NCBI RefSeq assembly: GCF_014858005.1
Contig: NZ_JACYOT010000016.1
Span: 1 to 64,000 of the forward strand
DNA length: 64,000 bases
Direction: 5' to 3'
DNA from: Propioniciclava soli
Lineage (GTDB): Bacteria > Actinomycetota > Actinomycetes > Propionibacteriales > Propionibacteriaceae
In this document: positions 19,729 through 27,763 of the stretch, piece by piece
Layout of the letters: each line of letters begins with the position of its first letter
Numbering within the stretch: position 1 is the stretch's first letter
Notes under the pieces: generated by a model
Database searches by the model: none
What the model was told of the DNA's origin: nothing
Seen by the model: the letters and a program-made list of their open reading frames with translations, nothing else
Translations under genes and position numbers: made by a program

Positions 19729-20834
19729 CGGGACTCCCCCTTCAGCGACCGGCTGAACCGGACGTCGCCCTCGACCATGTCGCGCATGTCCTCGGCGTTG
19801 TTGCGGAACATGAGCGTGCGCTCGATGCCCATGCCGAACGCGAACCCGCTGTAGACGTCGGCGTCCACGCCCGCGGCGCGCAGCACGCGGGGGTTGACGA
19901 CGCCGCAGCCGCCCCACTCGATCCAGCCCTCGCTGCGGCAGGTGCGGCAGGGCGCGTCCGGATTGCCGACGGAGGCGCCGTGGCACACGAAGCACTCCAG
20001 ATCCATCTCCGCGCTGGGCTCGGTGAACGGGAAGTAGTTGGGCCGGAAACGCGTTGTCACGTCGCCGAACATCGCCTGCGCCAGGTGATCGAGCGTGCCC
20101 TTCAGGTGCGCCAGCGTGATGCCCTTGTCGACCACCAGCCCCTCGATCTGGTGGAACGCCGGGACGTGCGTGGCGTCGAACTCATCGGAGCGGAACACCT
20201 TGCCCGGACACACGACGTAGACCGGCAGCTCGCGGTTGAGCAGCGCGCGGATCTGCACCGGCGAGGTGTGCGTGCGCAGCACGCGGTGCGCCGAGGCGGG
20301 CTCGACGAACAGCGTGTCGGTCTCGGCGCGGGCCGGGTGGTCGGGGTGCAGGTTGAGGGCATCGAAGTTCATCCACTCGGCCTCGACCTCGGGGCCCTCG
20401 GCGATCTCCCAGCCCATGGCGACGAACACGTCGCCCATCAGGTCCATCAGGCCGGTGATCGGGTGGATCGCCCCCTGCGGCGCCAGCGCCACCGGCAGCG
20501 TCACGTCGATGGCCTCCCGCGTGAGCGCCTCCTCCAGCTCGGCGGCCTCGATCTCCTCGGCACGCGCGGCCAGGGCGGCGTTGATCTGCCCCCGCGCGGC
20601 CCCCATGCGGCGGCCGGCGTCCTTGCGGGCGGCCGGCGGCAGGGCGCCGATCTCGCGGTTGGCCAGCGCGATCGGCGACCGGTCGCCGGTGTGCGCCAAC
20701 CGCGCGGCCTTCAGCGAGGCGCTGTCGGACGCCGCCGCGAACGCCCCCAGGGCGTCCGCCACGGTCGCCGCCAGCGACTCCTCGCTCAGCGCCGACACCT
20801 GCTTCGGGTCGTACTGGTCGTTCGGGCCCGACAT
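19725..20834 (-). CDS. pheS: Phenylalanyl-tRNA synthetase alpha subunit
   Basis: Catalytic subunit (369 aa) of PheRS, class II. A coiled-coil N-terminal arm covers about residues 1-95; motif 2 is FRSDEFDATHVPAFHQIEGLVV and motif 3 is GFAFGMGIERTLMFR near the C-terminus. Two CxxC pairs (CFVCHG and CRTCRSEGW) form a zinc-like knuckle seen in many bacterial PheS. The ATG at 20834 has AAGGAG 6 bases upstream and is preferred over an ATG at 20858. Upstream 20835-20934 has a GC-rich hairpin near 20905-20932 but no recognisable T-box or leader peptide. Confidence 0.95.
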   Translation of the reverse strand: MSGPNDQYDPKQVSALSEESLAATVADALGAFAAASDSASLKAARLAHTGDRSPIALANREIGALPPAARKDAGRRMGAARGQINAALAARAEEIEAAELEEALTREAIDVTLPVALAPQGAIHPITGLMDLMGDVFVAMGWEIAEGPEVEAEWMNFDALNLHPDHPARAETDTLFVEPASAHRVLRTHTSPVQIRALLNRELPVYVVCPGKVFRSDEFDATHVPAFHQIEGLVVDKGITLAHLKGTLDHLAQAMFGDVTTRFRPNYFPFTEPSAEMDLECFVCHGASVGNPDAPCRTCRSEGWIEWGGCGVVNPRVLRAAGVDADVYSGFAFGMGIERTLMFRNNAEDMRDMVEGDVRFSRSLKGESR

Positions 20835-20934
20835 GGGCTCTCCTTCGTGGCTACTCAACGTGCTCTCAGGTGGCGTGCGGTTCGGCGGGTCTGCGCTTCG
20901 AGCCGCGCGGGCAGCGCCCCGCGGCGGAAGGCGC

Positions 20935-21792
20935 TCAGGCCGTGCGCTGCGCGGACGCCGAGGCGTACAGGCAGATCGCGGCGGCGGTGGCCAGGTTCAG
21001 CGACTCGGCGTGGCCGTAGATCGGCACGGCCACGGTGGTGTCGGCCAGGTCGAGGTGTTCGGCCGGCAGGCCCCACGCCTCGTTGCCCATCACCCAGGCC
21101 GTCGGCCGGCCGAGCTGCTCCCCGAGATCGGTCAGGTCGACCCCGGCGTCCCCGTCGGTGGCGAACACCTGCATGCCGGCGGCGCGGCAGGCCTCGATGG
21201 TCGCCTCCAACTCCACGCCGACCACGACGGGGAGGTGGAACAGGCTGCCAACCGAGGCGCGCACCGTCTTGGGGTTGTAGACCTCGACCGAGTCGGAGCT
21301 GAACACGACGGCGTCCGCGCCGAAGGCGTCCGCGCACCGGATCACCGTGCCCGCGTTGCCGGGGTCGCGGATCTGGGCGCAGATGACGATCAGCGCCACG
21401 TCCTTGCGCTCGTGCTTCTTCTTGGGCTGCGTCGGATCCTTGCGGCGCGTGCCGAGCACGGTCGAGAGGTCGACGTCGACGCGGTTGGCGACGGCGATGA
21501 CGCCCTGGGGCGTCACGGTGTCGGACATCGTGCCGAGGTTCTGCTCGCTGACGGCGTAGACCGGGACGGCCTCGGCGCGGGCGGCGTCGATGAGGTCGAC
21601 GTTGGCGGCGGCGTCCGACCAGCGCACGAACAGCGACTCGACCACGCCCGGCACCGCGAGGGCCTCGCGGACCCCCTGGCGTCCCTCGACCAGGAACAGG
21701 CCGGATTCACGGCGCTCCTTGCGGCGCAGCAGGCTGCGCGCCTTGCGCAGGTCGGCGTTGCTCGGCTCCTCGAGCTCGATGCGTTCGCTCAT
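20935..21792 (-). CDS. SpoU/TrmH-family RNA 2'-O-methyltransferase
   Basis: A 285-aa SPOUT methyltransferase with an N-terminal RNA-binding domain (SLLRRKERRESGLFLVEGRQGVREAL) and a C-terminal knotted catalytic domain. The three family motifs are clear: IRDPGNAGTVIRCADAFGAD, AWVMGNEAWGLP and VPIYGHAESLNLATAAAICLY. It probably methylates 23S rRNA, but the target nucleotide (TsnR- or RlmB-like) cannot be told from sequence. GGAGGG immediately precedes two in-frame ATGs; the second (21792) has the better spacing. An acidic/basic insert RRKDPTQPKKKHERKD lies near residue 125. It sits downstream of rplT, a common place for this gene in actinobacteria. Confidence 0.9.
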   Translation of the reverse strand: MSERIELEEPSNADLRKARSLLRRKERRESGLFLVEGRQGVREALAVPGVVESLFVRWSDAAANVDLIDAARAEAVPVYAVSEQNLGTMSDTVTPQGVIAVANRVDVDLSTVLGTRRKDPTQPKKKHERKDVALIVICAQIRDPGNAGTVIRCADAFGADAVVFSSDSVEVYNPKTVRASVGSLFHLPVVVGVELEATIEACRAAGMQVFATDGDAGVDLTDLGEQLGRPTAWVMGNEAWGLPAEHLDLADTTVAVPIYGHAESLNLATAAAICLYASASAQRTA

Positions 21793-21847
21793 CATCCCTC
21801 CGAATCTCGCGTCGCCCAGCCTTGCACATCTGACGGACGCGAACATG

Positions 21848-21892
21848 CGCGCGCGGCAGCCCGGGACACGTGGGAACCCCGGCTGCCGCGCG
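21848..21892 (-). terminator. GC-rich hairpin after rplT
   Basis: The arms CGCGCGGCAGCC and GGCTGCCGCGCG pair perfectly for 12 bases around a loop holding CCCACGTG, 13 bases after the rplT stop on the minus strand. There is no U-run after it, so it may act as a Rho-associated or processing structure, not as a classical terminator. Confidence 0.55.
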
Positions 21893-21904
21893 GCGTGGAC
21901 CGTC

Positions 21905-22270
21905 TCAGGCGGCGGCGGGCTGGCTGGCCTTGGCCAGCTCGACCAGCGACGCGAACGCCTGCTCGTCGGTCACGGCCAGATCCGCCAGGATCTTGCGGTC
22001 GACCTCGACACCGGCGGCCTTCAGGCCGGAGATGAACCGGTTGTAGGTCATGCCGTTGGCGCGGGCGCCGGCGTTGATCCGCTGGATCCACAGGCGGCGG
22101 AAGTCGCCCTTCTTGTCCTTACGGTGGTCGTAGCTGTACGTGTAGCTGTGGAGCAGCTGCTCCTTGGCCTTGCGGTACAGGCGCGAGCGCTGGCCGCGGT
22201 AGCCGGACGCCTCGTCCAGCACCTCACGGCGCTTCTTCTTCGCGTTCACGGAGCGCTTGACGCGAGCCAT
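21905..22270 (-). CDS. rplT: Ribosomal protein bL20
   Basis: 121-aa bL20, full length. It begins [18 protein letters not shown] and has the conserved central helices ([40 protein letters not shown]). bL20 binds 23S rRNA early in 50S assembly and in some bacteria represses its own operon. It is the third gene of infC-rpmI-rplT; 35 bases separate it from rpmI. Confidence 0.97.
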   Translation of the reverse strand: MARVKRSVNAKKKRREVLDEASGYRGQRSRLYRKAKEQLLHSYTYSYDHRKDKKGDFRRLWIQRINAGARANGMTYNRFISGLKAAGVEVDRKILADLAVTDEQAFASLVELAKASQPAAA

Positions 22271-22305
22271 GGTGGTATCTCCTCGTGGGTGTCAGTTCGG
22301 GTGGG

Positions 22306-22500
22306 TCACTTGCCGAGCAGGCGCTTGGCGGTCTTGGTGTCGGCCTTGCTCAGCACGACGTCATTGCTCAGGCGGCGGGTGCGCGTCGTGGGCTTGTGCT
22401 CGTTGAGGTGCATCTTGCCGGCGCGGCGGCGCATGATCTTGCCGCTGCCGGTGACCCGGAACCGCTTCTTGGCACCGGAGTGCGTCTTCATCTTCGGCAT
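22306..22500 (-). CDS. rpmI: Ribosomal protein bL35
   Basis: 64-aa bL35 ([20 protein letters not shown] onward), highly basic and full length. The ATG at 22500 has the purine-rich AGAAAGAAGGAG upstream. It lies between infC and rplT as in most bacteria, 97 bases after infC. Confidence 0.97.
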   Translation of the reverse strand: MPKMKTHSGAKKRFRVTGSGKIMRRRAGKMHLNEHKPTTRTRRLSNDVVLSKADTKTAKRLLGK

Positions 22501-22597
22501 GTCGCCGCTCCTTCTTTCTTCGGCACGACCCCGGGCGCGAGGTCGCAGGTTCTTGGCACACGGATCCCGGGCGGGCCCGTGCGGATGGCGATCGACG

Positions 22598-23284
22598 TCA
22601 GATGACGTCGGGATCCAGGTTGTCGGCCGGCCCCCGCTTGCGCCGGGGCTGGGCGGACGCGTGCGCCGCGGCCCGCTGCTCGGCGGCCTCCCGGGCCTCG
22701 GCCTCGGCGTCGGCCTGACGCTGCTCGGCGCGGACCTGCTTGGCGGCCTGCTCCTCGGCGCGGGCCTCGGCCTTGCGCCGAGTGGGCGTGAGCACCATGA
22801 GCATGTTGCGGCCGTCCTGGCGCGGCTGGCTCTCGACGCTGCCGTCCTCCGCCACGTCGTCGGCGAGGCGCTTGAGCAGGTTGTAGCCGAGCTCGGGGCG
22901 GCTCTGCTCGCGGCCACGGAACATGATGGTGATCTTCACCTTGTCCCCGCCACGGAGGAAGCGGACCACGTGGCCCTTCTTCGTCTCGTAGTCGTGGTCG
23001 TCGATCTTCGGGCGGAGCTTCATCTCCTTGATGACCGTGTTCGTCTGGTTGCGTCGGCTCTCGCGCGCCTTCTGCGCGCTCTCGTACTTGAACTTTCCGT
23101 AGTCCATGAGCTTCGCGACCGGCGGACGGGCCTGCGGCGCGACCTCGACCAGGTCGAGATCCGCCTCGCGGGCCAGGCGCAGGGCGTCGTCAATGCGGAC
23201 GATGCCGACCTGCTCGCCGTTGGGGCCGACCAGGCGTACTTCGTTCACATGGATGCGATCGTTGATGCGCGGTTCGGTGCTGAT
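22598..23284 (-). CDS. infC: Translation initiation factor IF-3, ATC start codon
   Basis: IF-3 (228 aa) blocks 50S joining and proofreads the start codon. The N-domain starts [21 protein letters not shown], the linker is rich in Lys and Arg, and the C-domain carries [32 protein letters not shown]; an actinobacterial Ala/Glu/Arg-rich tail follows from about residue 180. The conserved N-terminus begins at an ATC codon at 23284, preceded by GGGAGG with 7-base spacing. The nearest in-frame ATG or GTG upstream would include non-conserved leader sequence. A rare start codon is the known device for infC autoregulation, since IF-3 discriminates against it. Confidence 0.93.
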   Translation of the reverse strand: MSTEPRINDRIHVNEVRLVGPNGEQVGIVRIDDALRLAREADLDLVEVAPQARPPVAKLMDYGKFKYESAQKARESRRNQTNTVIKEMKLRPKIDDHDYETKKGHVVRFLRGGDKVKITIMFRGREQSRPELGYNLLKRLADDVAEDGSVESQPRQDGRNMLMVLTPTRRKAEARAEEQAAKQVRAEQRQADAEAEAREAAEQRAAAHASAQPRRKRGPADNLDPDVI

Positions 23285-23317
23285 GGGTGTGCCTCCCTGT
23301 CGTGGTGGGCGTCGACA

Positions 23318-23350
23318 CACGAAAAGGGCTCCCGCTGCGTGCGGAAGCCC
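23318..23350 (-). terminator. Leader attenuator hairpin upstream of infC
   Basis: On the minus strand GGGCTTCCGC, a 5-base loop and GCGGGAGCCC (one mismatch in 10) are followed directly by TTTTCGTG, the layout of an intrinsic terminator. It lies 34-66 bases before the infC start and about 120 bases after the predicted transcription start, so it is inside the leader, suggesting premature termination control of the infC-rpmI-rplT operon. Confidence 0.7.
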
Positions 23351-23478
23351 AAGCCCAGCGGCACTCACCCCGACTCCCCGGGGGCACCGATACCCTGCCG
23401 GCCGGGGGCCGGACGGGTGGGAGCTTGGCGACTCCACTTCGCAGCGAACGCACCCTCGACGGGTGGTCGAACCCGTCC

Positions 23479-23507
23479 ATCCTATCGGACCCCGCGCCCT
23501 CGCCCAA
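23479..23507 (-). promoter_or_regulatory. infC operon promoter
   Basis: Minus strand TTGGGC, 17-base spacer, TAGGAT. Transcription would begin near 23472 and give a leader of about 188 bases. A 7-bp perfect hairpin (GACGGGT, loop TCGACC, ACCCGTC) forms right at the 5' end (about 23459-23478). Confidence 0.7.
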
Positions 23508-23623
23508 GTCGGCTGCCCGCCCACGATGTGTCGGCGGACGCGGACGCCCGGTTCCGCCCCCTAGTCTGGTGCCTTTCACACCGACGTGCACGCACCCATC
23601 ACCGAGCCCGGGAGGATCGCAGC

Positions 23624-24403
23624 ATGGCCGAGGCCGCCACCGTGGAGGCCCGCGAGGTGTCGAAGGTCTTCTTCTCCGGATCGGATCCGGTGTGGGCCCT
23701 CGACGGCGTCTCGCTCACCCTCGACCCGGGGTCGTTCACCTGCATCGTGGGCCCGTCCGGCTGCGGCAAGTCGACGCTGCTGCGCATCATGGGCGGCCTG
23801 GAGCCGCTCACCTCCGGCGAGGTGCGGCGTCCCCAGAGCGGCTAGCGCGTCAGCGAGGCGTTCGTGTTCCAGGAGCACGGCGTGTTCCCCTGGATGACCG
23901 TGCTCGACAACGTGGCCTTCGGGCTGCGCATGAACGGGGCGGGGGCGTCCGCCCGGACGGCCACGGCACGCGACTGGATCTCCCGCGTCGGGCTGGCCGC
24001 CTTCGAGGGCCACTACCCCCACCAGCTCTCGGGTGGCATGCGGCAGCGCGTCGCCATCGCGCGCGCCTTCGCGACCGGCTCCGCGGTGCTGCTCATGGAC
24101 GAGCCCCTCGGCGCGCTGGACGCGCAGACCCGGCAGCTCATGCAGGAGGAGCTGCTGACCCTGTGGGAGGCCGAGCGCAAGACGGTGCTCATGGTGACCC
24201 ACGACATCGAGGAGGCGATCCTGCTCGGCGACCGGATCATCGTGATGTCGACCCGACCGGGGCGCATCACGTCCGACATCGCCGTGCCGTTCCCCCGCCC
24301 CCGCACGATGGGCATCGAACGCGACCCGGCGTTCGTCGACCTACGCCACCGCATCTGGGGCCTGCTCAAGGACGACGTCCGCGCCACCGAGGAGGGGGCA
24401 TGA
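23624..24403 (+). pseudogene. ABC importer ATPase (SsuB/TauB type) with in-frame TAG
   Basis: ATPase of a nitrate/sulfonate/taurine-type importer. Codons 1-73 give Walker A (GPSGCGKST at about 44-52); codon 74 (23843-23845) is TAG; the same frame then continues with VSEAFVFQEHGVFPWMTV (Q-loop), LSGGMRQRVAIARAF (signature), VLLMDEPLGALD (Walker B) and HDIEEA (H-loop) to 24403. No bases appear to be missing, since the spacing from Walker A to Q-loop is family-like. Either a nonsense mutation, a base-call error or suppression explains it. A GTG at 23864 could restart but would lack Walker A. Its last codons overlap the permease start (ATGA). A TAGTCT -10 candidate lies at 23562-23567 and GGGAGG precedes the ATG. 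Confidence 0.85.
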
Positions 24404-25275
24404 CGCCCACGAACCACGCCGCGACGCCGGCGTCCGCGCCCAGCGAGTCGCCCGACCGCGCGGCGCGCACCGAGGCGGCAGCCCGCGACGAGCGCGCCCG
24501 CGAGCGGCGCCTGCGCACCCGGGATCTCGTGCTGGCCGTCGCGACGCCGGTGGCGCTGCTGGCCCTGTGGGAGGTGGCCGCCCGGGCGGGGTGGATCGAC
24601 ATCCGCGTCTTCTCCTCCCCCACCGCCGTGGCCGCCCAGGCCGCGACCATGGCGTCCGACGGTTCGCTGGCCACCCACACGCTCGCCACGCTCGGGCGCC
24701 TCACCATCGGCGGGCTGATCGGGGCGGTGCTGGGGGTCGTCGTCGGGTTGCTCATGGGCACCTCCCGCGCGCTCAACGCCGCGCTCGGCCCGACGTTCGC
24801 GGCGCTGTACGCGCTGCCGAAGGTGGCCATCCTGCCCATCTTGTTGTTCATCTTCGGCCTCACGGAGACGCCGCGGATCCTGTCGGTGGTGATCAGCGTG
24901 TTCTTCATCATGCAGATCAACACCGTGGCCGGGGTGCACGCGATCGACGCGAAGCTGCTCGAGGCCGCCCGGGCCTACGGGGCCCGCGGGCTCGACCGCT
25001 TCCGCTTCGTGATCCTGCCCGGGGCGCTGCCCTACGTCTTCGCGGGGTTCCGCGTCGCGGTGGGCACGGGGGTCATCGTCATCACCGCCGTGGAGATGCT
25101 GGCGTCCAACACCGGCCTGGGCTATCTCATCTGGAACTCCTGGACGCTGTTCATGCCTGCCCGCATGTACGTGGGGCTCGTGATGGTGTCGCTGCTCGGC
25201 GCGGGCCTCACCGCCCTGTTCGCCCTGCTCGAGCGCCGGGCCATCCCGTGGCGCCGCGGACGCCGCGCGTCCTGA
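24400..25275 (+). CDS. ABC importer permease (BPD type, SsuC/TauC-like)
   Basis: A 291-aa inner-membrane permease. After a 45-residue charged cytoplasmic N-terminus, six helices are visible from about 48 to 280. The EAA loop, contacting the ATPase, is EAARAYGARGLDRFRFVILPGALPY near 188-212. The family is that of nitrate, alkanesulfonate, taurine and pyrimidine-precursor importers; the substrate cannot be assigned. ATG at 24400 overlaps the ATPase stop by 4 bases. If the ATPase is truly dead, this permease has no partner encoded here. Confidence 0.9.
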   Translation: MTPTNHAATPASAPSESPDRAARTEAAARDERARERRLRTRDLVLAVATPVALLALWEVAARAGWIDIRVFSSPTAVAAQAATMASDGSLATHTLATLGRLTIGGLIGAVLGVVVGLLMGTSRALNAALGPTFAALYALPKVAILPILLFIFGLTETPRILSVVISVFFIMQINTVAGVHAIDAKLLEAARAYGARGLDRFRFVILPGALPYVFAGFRVAVGTGVIVITAVEMLASNTGLGYLIWNSWTLFMPARMYVGLVMVSLLGAGLTALFALLERRAIPWRRGRRAS

Positions 25276-25328
25276 CGTCCTCCCCCAACCCTGAAACCGA
25301 CCGCACCACCCACCTGAGGAGCACTCCC

Positions 25329-26363
25329 GTGAAGCGCACCGCAAACCGCATCGCCGGCCTGGTGGCCGGCCTCGCCCTGGCCCTGGCCGGCTGCACCGGG
25401 CAGGCCGCGCCGTCGGCGTCCGACTCGGCCGGCACGGCCGAAGGCACCGAAACCACCACCGTCCGCGTCGCCCACGTGCCGTCGACGCTGTTCTCCCCGC
25501 TGTACATCGCCCAGGCCAAGGGGTACTTCGCCGAGAACGGCGTCGAGGTGCAGCTGGAGGCGGTGCAGTCGGGCCAGGACGCGATCCCGCTGTTGGCCTC
25601 CGGGCGGCTGGACGCGCTGACCGCCGGTTTCTCCGCCGGCATGTTCAACGCGCGCAGCGAGGGCCTGGAGTTCCAGGTGGTCGGCTCGATGGGGCGCCAG
25701 ACCGGCGACCCGGAGGACTCGCCCACCTCGCTCATCGCGGCGCAGGCGTCCTACGACGACGGTTCGGTGACGTCGGTGGCCGATCTGGCGGGCAAGCGGA
25801 TCGCCGCCGCGGGCGGCCCGGGGGCGACGGGCGGGTTCCTGGTCGCGTCGATCCTGGAGGAGGCCGGCCTGGAGCTGACGGACGTGGAGATCGTCAACGT
25901 CTCCACCCCCGACATGCCCAACGCGCTGGCGACGGGCGCGGTGGACGCCGCGCTCATCTCGGCGCCGCTGTCGGAGCGGGTCGTCGGTGACGGTGCCGGC
26001 ACCGTGATCGGGGTGCCCGCCGCGGGCGTCAGCTCGACCGGCGTCCTGTACGGCCCCGAGTTCGCCGCCACCCCGGCCGCGCAGCAGTTCTTCGACGCGC
26101 TCGTGCAGGGCGCGGCCGACCTGCAGGGCGAGGGGGCCACCGACGAGGAGAACCTGCAGATCCTCGCCGAGGCGACGTCGCAGGACATCGAGGTGCTGCG
26201 CACCGCGCCGAAGTACACCTTCGACCCGCGCCTGGCGCCCTACCCCGAGACCATCGACCAGATGGAGCGCATCTGGATGGCCGGCGGGCAGATCACGCAT
26301 GCCACGCCGCTGGGGGCCGACGCCTTCGTGAACGACGAGTTCAGCGCGAACGCCGGTTCCTGA
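25329..26363 (+). CDS. ABC importer substrate-binding lipoprotein (NMT1/SsuA-like)
   Basis: 344 aa with a lipoprotein signal peptide: KRTANR, hydrophobic stretch 8-20, lipobox LALAGC with Cys at about 22. The mature protein belongs to the NMT1/THI5-like periplasmic binding fold (STLFSPLYIAQAKGYFAENGVEV; GQDAIPLLASGRLDAL; KRIAAAGGPGATGGFL). The ligand is unknown; relatives bind sulfonates, nitrate or pyrimidine-like molecules. The start is GTG at 25329 with GAGGAG 8 bases upstream, 53 bases after the permease. Confidence 0.9.
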   Translation: MKRTANRIAGLVAGLALALAGCTGQAAPSASDSAGTAEGTETTTVRVAHVPSTLFSPLYIAQAKGYFAENGVEVQLEAVQSGQDAIPLLASGRLDALTAGFSAGMFNARSEGLEFQVVGSMGRQTGDPEDSPTSLIAAQASYDDGSVTSVADLAGKRIAAAGGPGATGGFLVASILEEAGLELTDVEIVNVSTPDMPNALATGAVDAALISAPLSERVVGDGAGTVIGVPAAGVSSTGVLYGPEFAATPAAQQFFDALVQGAADLQGEGATDEENLQILAEATSQDIEVLRTAPKYTFDPRLAPYPETIDQMERIWMAGGQITHATPLGADAFVNDEFSANAGS

Positions 26364-26370
26364 CCGCCGT

Positions 26371-26417
26371 CGCAGGGGCGCCCGGGCCGCTTAAGACTGG
26401 GACTGGGCGCCCCTGCG
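26371..26417. terminator. Bidirectional terminator-like hairpin
   Basis: A perfect 13-base inverted repeat, CGCAGGGGCGCCC (26371-26383) and GGGCGCCCCTGCG (26405-26417), lies between two convergent genes. It begins 8 bases after the binding-protein stop and its right arm encodes the last residues of the minus-strand gene. No U-run follows in either direction. Confidence 0.65.
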
Positions 26418-26639
26418 CGCGACGAACACCAGGGCCCCCACGATGGTGATGAGGGTGGCCCACGTGAGCACGCCGACATAGCCGCCCGTGGCCAGCCGGA
26501 ACGCGGTGTCGGCCACGCTCAGCACGAGGATGATGCCGATCGCGATGAGCGGCCCTCGGAAAGAGGTTCCGCCGCGACCGGGCGCCTTCCCGACCAAGTC
26601 GGGCCTAGCATCCGCGATTCTGCGCGTGTCATTCTCCAT
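26391..26639 (-). CDS. Small two-helix membrane protein, unknown function
   Basis: 82 aa: an N-terminal hydrophilic part (MENDTRRIADARPDLVGK), then two helices (about 30-48 and 55-73) and a basic tail. Not a family I recognise. Its start overlaps the end of the SseB-like gene by 11 bases, with GGGGAAGA upstream, so the two are probably co-transcribed. Its stop lies inside the hairpin at 26371-26417. Confidence 0.7.
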   Translation of the reverse strand: MENDTRRIADARPDLVGKAPGRGGTSFRGPLIAIGIILVLSVADTAFRLATGGYVGVLTWATLITIVGALVFVARRGAQSQS

Positions 26640-27156
26640 GGGTCGATTCTTCCCCAGTGGAGTTGCCGCGGGCGTGGACCCAGCCGAAACCCCCGTCGTC
26701 GAGCTCCACGAGCCGGCGGCCCTGCGCGAGCTGCGCGAGGACGTCACCCTCCAGCACCAAGGACGCCGGACCGGCGATGTCGATGACCACGGCGACCGAC
26801 CCGGTCTCGGCGGCGGTCGCGGCGACGTCGTCCAGGGTGCACGGGACGGGTCGCGCCTGGGGCTGCCAGGCGGTCAGGGCGTCCAGGCCGCTGAACACGG
26901 GCACGGCCGTGGCGCCGGCGTCCGATTGCACCAGGACGGCCGCCATCTCGGCATGACGGTCGGGGTCGGGGCCGTCGCCGCCCTCGTCACCCGTGGCGAC
27001 GATGGGCAGCAGGAAGCGGCCGACGCACAACTCCACGATCGCCCGCTGGTAGGCGCGGGCGTCGTCGTAGGCGGACGCCAGCGCCGCCCGCACCCGGGGG
27101 TCGGGGGCGCCGGTGTCGCCGGCGTAGGACGCTTGGGGCTGGCCGAGAAAACGCAC
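26629..27156 (-). CDS. SseB-family protein
   Basis: 175-aa soluble protein. The blocks AELCVGRFLLPIVATGDE-like (ELCVGRFLLPIV), AAVLVQSDAGATAVPVFSGLDALTAW and PCTLDDVAATAAETGSVAVVIDIAGP match the SseB N-terminal-like family common in actinobacteria, whose role is not known. The start is GTG at 27156: on the minus strand TACCGT ends 7 bases before it and there is no Shine-Dalgarno, so the message is probably leaderless. It diverges from the gene at 27214. Confidence 0.8.
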   Translation of the reverse strand: MRFLGQPQASYAGDTGAPDPRVRAALASAYDDARAYQRAIVELCVGRFLLPIVATGDEGGDGPDPDRHAEMAAVLVQSDAGATAVPVFSGLDALTAWQPQARPVPCTLDDVAATAAETGSVAVVIDIAGPASLVLEGDVLAQLAQGRRLVELDDGGFGWVHARGNSTGEESTHGE

Positions 27157-27163
27157 GGGGCCC

Positions 27164-27207
27164 ACGGTAGCGCCGGTTGGGACCGGGGCTCCCGGGGGCC
27201 GTAGGGT
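27164..27207. promoter_or_regulatory. Divergent leaderless promoters
   Basis: Plus strand: TTGGGA (27177-27182), 19 bases, TAGGGT (27202-27207), then 6 bases to the ATG at 27214. Minus strand: TACCGT (27169-27164), then 7 bases to the GTG at 27156. Both place transcription start at the first base of the start codon or within one or two bases of it. Confidence 0.6.
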
Positions 27208-27213
27208 GGGGCC

Positions 27214-27762
27214 ATGCAACCCGACGTCCTCCACATCGTCATCACCGTCGTGCTGACGCTGCTCTTCGCCGTGGTCACGGCCCTGATCTGGCGCCGCGCC
27301 CAGGTGAAGACGGTGTTCTGGTGGATCGGGCTGACCCTGCTGCCCGCCGGCGTCTACCTGCTGGGCCTGGCGCCCGCCGTCGACGGCGCGATCACCACGC
27401 TGACGTCCTGGGTGCAGGGGCTCGTCTTGACGCCGCTGGTCTGGACGGGCATCGTGCTCGCGGGGCTCTCGGCCCTCCTCATGCTGGGCAGCCGGCTCAT
27501 TCCCTCGGAATCGCTCGCCGACCGTCGTGCCGCCCGCAAGGACGCCGCGAAGCAGCCGCGCACCGCTTCCGGCAGCCCTGCGCCGTCGGCGCGAGCCGCC
27601 GCGAGCGGTCGCACCCGCCCGGCCGTGACCGGACGCGACACCCCCGCCGCTGCCGGTGGGGCGACGCGCCCCGGGACGGCCGCCCCCGGCAACCAGGCGG
27701 CGGGCTCCGACGCCGAGTTCGACGAGATCGCGGAACTGCTCCGCAAGCGCGGCATCAACTGA
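27214..27762 (+). CDS. Membrane protein with Ala/Pro-rich cytoplasmic tail
   Basis: 182 aa. Three helices are visible (about 5-25, 33-52 and 67-92), followed by a disordered Ala/Pro/Arg-rich stretch and a conserved-looking C-terminal motif DAEFDEIAELLRKRGIN. The helix-plus-terminal-motif layout recurs in actinobacterial hypothetical proteins, but I cannot name a function. Leaderless ATG (TAGGGT 6 bases upstream). The next gene starts 2 bases after its stop. Confidence 0.8.
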   Translation: MQPDVLHIVITVVLTLLFAVVTALIWRRAQVKTVFWWIGLTLLPAGVYLLGLAPAVDGAITTLTSWVQGLVLTPLVWTGIVLAGLSALLMLGSRLIPSESLADRRAARKDAAKQPRTASGSPAPSARAAASGRTRPAVTGRDTPAAAGGATRPGTAAPGNQAAGSDAEFDEIAELLRKRGIN

Positions 27763-27763
27763 C

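Noticed and set aside
20835-20934. T-box or phenylalanine leader peptide before pheS
   Set aside because: No T-box sequence (GGTGG-type) and no short ORF with Phe codons; only a GC-rich hairpin.
23508-23623. TPP or other riboswitch before the NMT1-type importer
   Set aside because: The leader after the TAGTCT -10 is only about 50 bases and lacks the conserved THI-box sequences.
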